Assembly (NCBI RefSeq): GCF_025137375.1
Contig: NZ_CP073720.1
Coordinates: 2,690,501-2,754,500, forward strand
Source: Dactylosporangium fulvum
GTDB taxonomy: Bacteria; Actinomycetota; Actinomycetes; Mycobacteriales; Micromonosporaceae
DNA length: 64,000 bases
Direction of reading: 5' to 3'
This document shows positions 61,673 through 64,000 of the stretch, one piece after another. The position numbers and the translations under genes are program-made. Below the pieces are notes generated by a model that made no database searches, was not told the origin of the DNA, and saw nothing but the letters and a program-made list of their open reading frames with translations. Position 1 is the stretch's first letter. Each line of letters opens with the position of its first letter.

Positions 61673-64000
61673 CGGCGTCCCTTCGTGATGAGTTCTTCGA
61701 ATCGAGGGTGGTCACCGGTCGTGACCCGCGCCCAGGCCAGCTCGAACAGCTTCGGCGCCGGCGCGACCGGGACGATCACGCCGAGGGCGCTGACGACGTC
61801 GTCGCCGCCGATGACCAGCGGCAGCTTCCACCGCTCCAGCGGCAGGTGCGGCGTGCCGAGCGCCAGCCAGCCGCCGGGCAGGAACAGCGACCGGCCGGCG
61901 CGCGGGCGTTTCGCCTCGACGACCAGGTCGGTGCCGGCCAGCTCGGCGCGGGCCGCCTTGAGCCGGGCCGGCTTCCAGCCGGTCCAGCCGGCCACGTTGC
62001 GGTCCGTCGGGTCGGGCAGGGCGAGCAGCTGCAGGTAGAGCGTGGCCGCGTCGGCGCCGAGGCCGTGCCGCTCGGCGACCTCGGCGACCAGGGCGGGCGC
62101 CGAGCGGGACGGGTCGTGCTCGGCGCCCTCGGCACCGGGCGGCACCTCGGCGCCGACCCAGTCGTCGAGCTGGTCGCCGAGGATCGCGCGGACCGCGACG
62201 ACCGGGCCGGTCGGGCCGTCCGCGAACGCGATCAGCGCCGCCAGGATCGGGTCGTCGAGGCCGTCGAGGCGGGCGGGCCGGAAGCGGATCTCGTGCCAGT
62301 ATCCCCGCTGGGGGACGTAGAACAGGCCGGCGTCGATCATCCGCTCGTCGCGGGTGACCGGGACGCCGAGGCCGCGGAGGAACTTCTCCAGGCGCTCGCC
62401 GTCGGTGCCGCCGATCGTGATGCCGAGCTCCGGCTCGCGGAGCCGCTGCCGGGCCAGCTCAAGGACACGGGGGAGGGCGGCGCGGACCGGGTGGTCGTTG
62501 GGCAGCCGCCGGACCAGCCAGGGCACCGCTCTGGCGAGGGTGACGAACAGGTCGTCCTCGTCGACACCGGCGACCGGTCCGGCGAGCCAGCGGCAGGTCG
62601 CCACGTTGGCGACGCCGTGCAGGAACTCCGACGGGCTCAGCCCGGTCGCCGCGCCCGAGCGGCGGAACTCGACGATGAGCTCGTCGTCGACCGGGGTGCG
62701 AGCCCCGACCCGTTCCGCGCGCCAGGCGGCCAGCCGCTGGAGCGCCGGGCCGTCGCTCCACAGCGTCGCCAGGTCGTCGGGCAGCAGCACGGCGTGGACG
62801 CCGCTGCCCTGCGAGAGCGTGCGGTCCCGCTGGACGCTCTCCATCGCGGCCTCGACGGCGGCGTCGGTGACGGACGGGTCGATCTGCCAGCCGTCGGGAC
62901 GGCCGTGCTTCCAGGTGTGCTCATCGGCCGGGCCGGCCAGCAGGACGGTCGCCTCGGCGAGGCTGATGCCGGCCGCGGCGGAGATCGCCCGCACCACGTC
63001 GGGCCGCCACGGCAGGGCACCGCGCTCGCGGGCCAGCGCCACGAACGCCGTCACCCGCTCCGCGTCGATGCCGTGCGTGTGCTGGATCGACTCCTGCCCG
63101 ATGGTGTGTCCCGGCACCGGCCCGAACCGGCCGTCGGCCGAGTGCTCCAGGGCCCGCACCTCGCCGTCGCTGCGGTCGACCCGCAGGGCGACGAGGCGTC
63201 GCCCGCCGAGGTCGAGGATCTCCCCGACCTCCAGCACCGGCTGGTTGGTGTCGGAGTGGAGCCGCACCCGGCGCACCCGCCCACCGGCGGCCAGCAGGCC
63301 CGACCCGGCCATGATCTCCAGGAGGTCGAGCAGCGCGGCGCGGTGCTCGGGCGGGGTCACCAGCGACACCGAGCGGTGCAGGATCGCCGGTAGGGCGCCG
63401 ATGGCGTCGAACCAGTCGGGGTCGGCGCCGGCCACCAGCGCCGCGATCGGCTGCCCCGGCTCGCGCCCGGTGAGCGCGGCGCCGACGTGCAGGTAGAGCC
63501 GCACCGCCTCGTGGCCGTGGTCGTAGCAGTTCGGGATCAGGCCGCGCAGCGCGGCGTCGAGCAGCCGGTCACCGGGCTTGTCGGCGTCGGGGTCGGTCTG
63601 CTCGCTGACCGGCAGCGCCGAGATCTCGGCGGTCGCGCCGGCGAGTCGCAGCAGCCGGGAAGTGGACCGGGCCGTGTCCCGCACGATCCCGGTGACGCCG
63701 TCGATCAGCGCCGGGTGCGTCACCCCGGGCAGTGCCTCGGTGACCAGCTTGCGCACCCCGTCGCCGTCCGGGACGGCCGCCGTCTCGGCGAGCACCGCGG
63801 CGAGCAGCTCACCGGCCGCCCGGTCGGTGAAGACCCGCAGCGCGGCCGAGCCGGCCTCGTCCCGGGGCAGCAGGTAGTGCCAGTAGGCCGGCGGCGGCAC
63901 CAGCGGTGTGCCCTCGGCGAACGCCGAGGTCTGCCGCCCGGTGCCCAGGAAACCGAACTGCATGCCGTCGGCTGTCCACAGGCCCACACCCGAGGCGCGC
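61669..64000 (-). CDS. Large protein of the MoxR-vWA cluster (partial, 5' end outside window)
   Basis: At least 777 residues are visible; the frame is open through the right edge. No recognised catalytic motif is seen. It is a mostly helical protein with family-like segments such as NCYDHGHEAVRLYLHVGAAL, LEVGEILDLGGRRLVALRVD and PQRGYWHEIRFRPARLDGLD, and a C-terminus ending FEELITKGRR. By position it corresponds to the large DUF4132/MolR-like protein encoded beside yehL in E. coli, but I cannot confirm the family from sequence. Coupled by ATGA to the MoxR gene. Confidence 0.7.
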   Translation of the reverse strand, partial: RASGVGLWTADGMQFGFLGTGRQTSAFAEGTPLVPPPAYWHYLLPRDEAGSAALRVFTDRAAGELLAAVLAETAAVPDGDGVRKLVTEALPGVTHPALIDGVTGIVRDTARSTSRLLRLAGATAEISALPVSEQTDPDADKPGDRLLDAALRGLIPNCYDHGHEAVRLYLHVGAALTGREPGQPIAALVAGADPDWFDAIGALPAILHRSVSLVTPPEHRAALLDLLEIMAGSGLLAAGGRVRRVRLHSDTNQPVLEVGEILDLGGRRLVALRVDRSDGEVRALEHSADGRFGPVPGHTIGQESIQHTHGIDAERVTAFVALARERGALPWRPDVVRAISAAAGISLAEATVLLAGPADEHTWKHGRPDGWQIDPSVTDAAVEAAMESVQRDRTLSQGSGVHAVLLPDDLATLWSDGPALQRLAAWRAERVGARTPVDDELIVEFRRSGAATGLSPSEFLHGVANVATCRWLAGPVAGVDEDDLFVTLARAVPWLVRRLPNDHPVRAALPRVLELARQRLREPELGITIGGTDGERLEKFLRGLGVPVTRDERMIDAGLFYVPQRGYWHEIRFRPARLDGLDDPILAALIAFADGPTGPVVAVRAILGDQLDDWVGAEVPPGAEGAEHDPSRSAPALVAEVAERHGLGADAATLYLQLLALPDPTDRNVAGWTGWKPARLKAARAELAGTDLVVEAKRPRAGRSLFLPGGWLALGTPHLPLERWKLPLVIGGDDVVSALGVIVPVAPAPKLFELAWARVTTGDHPRFEELITKGRR

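Overview
The window is a 64 kb, gap-free stretch of a very GC-rich actinomycete chromosome. GTG and occasional TTG starts, dense ATGA overlaps, a LysR gene divergent from sdhCAB with a leaderless-type promoter, and FHA, CHAD, SIR2 and Hsp70-family surface proteins all fit Actinobacteria. Micromonosporaceae is my best guess, but that is inference. I see no tRNA, rRNA, CRISPR array, insertion sequence or prophage, so the accessory systems sit among ordinary chromosomal genes.

Layout. 1-4565 (minus): a partial cupin-like gene, a small unknown gene, then a coupled three-gene module of EACC1-like protein, caspase-like/AlgH fusion and SIR2-like protein. This looks like a conflict (immunity or cell-suicide) cassette and is the strongest candidate for an undescribed system. 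4769-14473: PfkB-type kinase, CYTH-CHAD protein, membrane-anchored phosphodiesterase, methyltransferase, a coupled DedA/metallo-beta-lactamase-fold pair, a SUKH-type protein, a stand-alone condensation-domain protein and a truncated Lrp/AsnC remnant. 14475-20448: an Hsp70-kelch membrane protein, then a coupled GT2 synthase and GH26 hydrolase behind a 371 bp AT-richer control region. 20449-21953: esterase and acetyltransferase.

22028-33883: two divergent operons. The minus one encodes a complete peptide/nickel-type ABC importer. The plus one encodes a GST-like reductase and five consecutive FMN luciferase-like monooxygenases, including SsuD and NtaA/DszA types, ending at a strong hairpin. Together they suggest uptake and oxidative desulfurisation or breakdown of an organic sulfur or nitrogen compound. 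No flavin reductase is encoded here. 34114-41194: FHA protein, an internally deleted serine hydrolase, a second Hsp70-type membrane protein, a B3/B4-domain protein, a GAP-family membrane protein and a flavin disulfide reductase.

41252-47927: a MukF-MukE-MukB / JetA-JetB-JetC-like SMC operon with no JetD nuclease gene next to it. Its giant ATPase has an Asp-Asn pair where SMC proteins usually have Asp-Glu. 47945-54657: UppP, the LysR regulator, sdhCAB and a MurD-type ligase. 54663-64000 (minus, running off the right edge): a cluster resembling the E. coli yeh locus, in the order unknown large protein, MoxR-type AAA+ ATPase, DUF5682-vWA fusion, a tiny ATGA-bracketed ORF and a SWIM-finger protein. 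Its genes overlap or nearly abut throughout, suggesting one translationally coupled machine.

All names rest on reading motifs and overall sequence character by eye. No database search was run.
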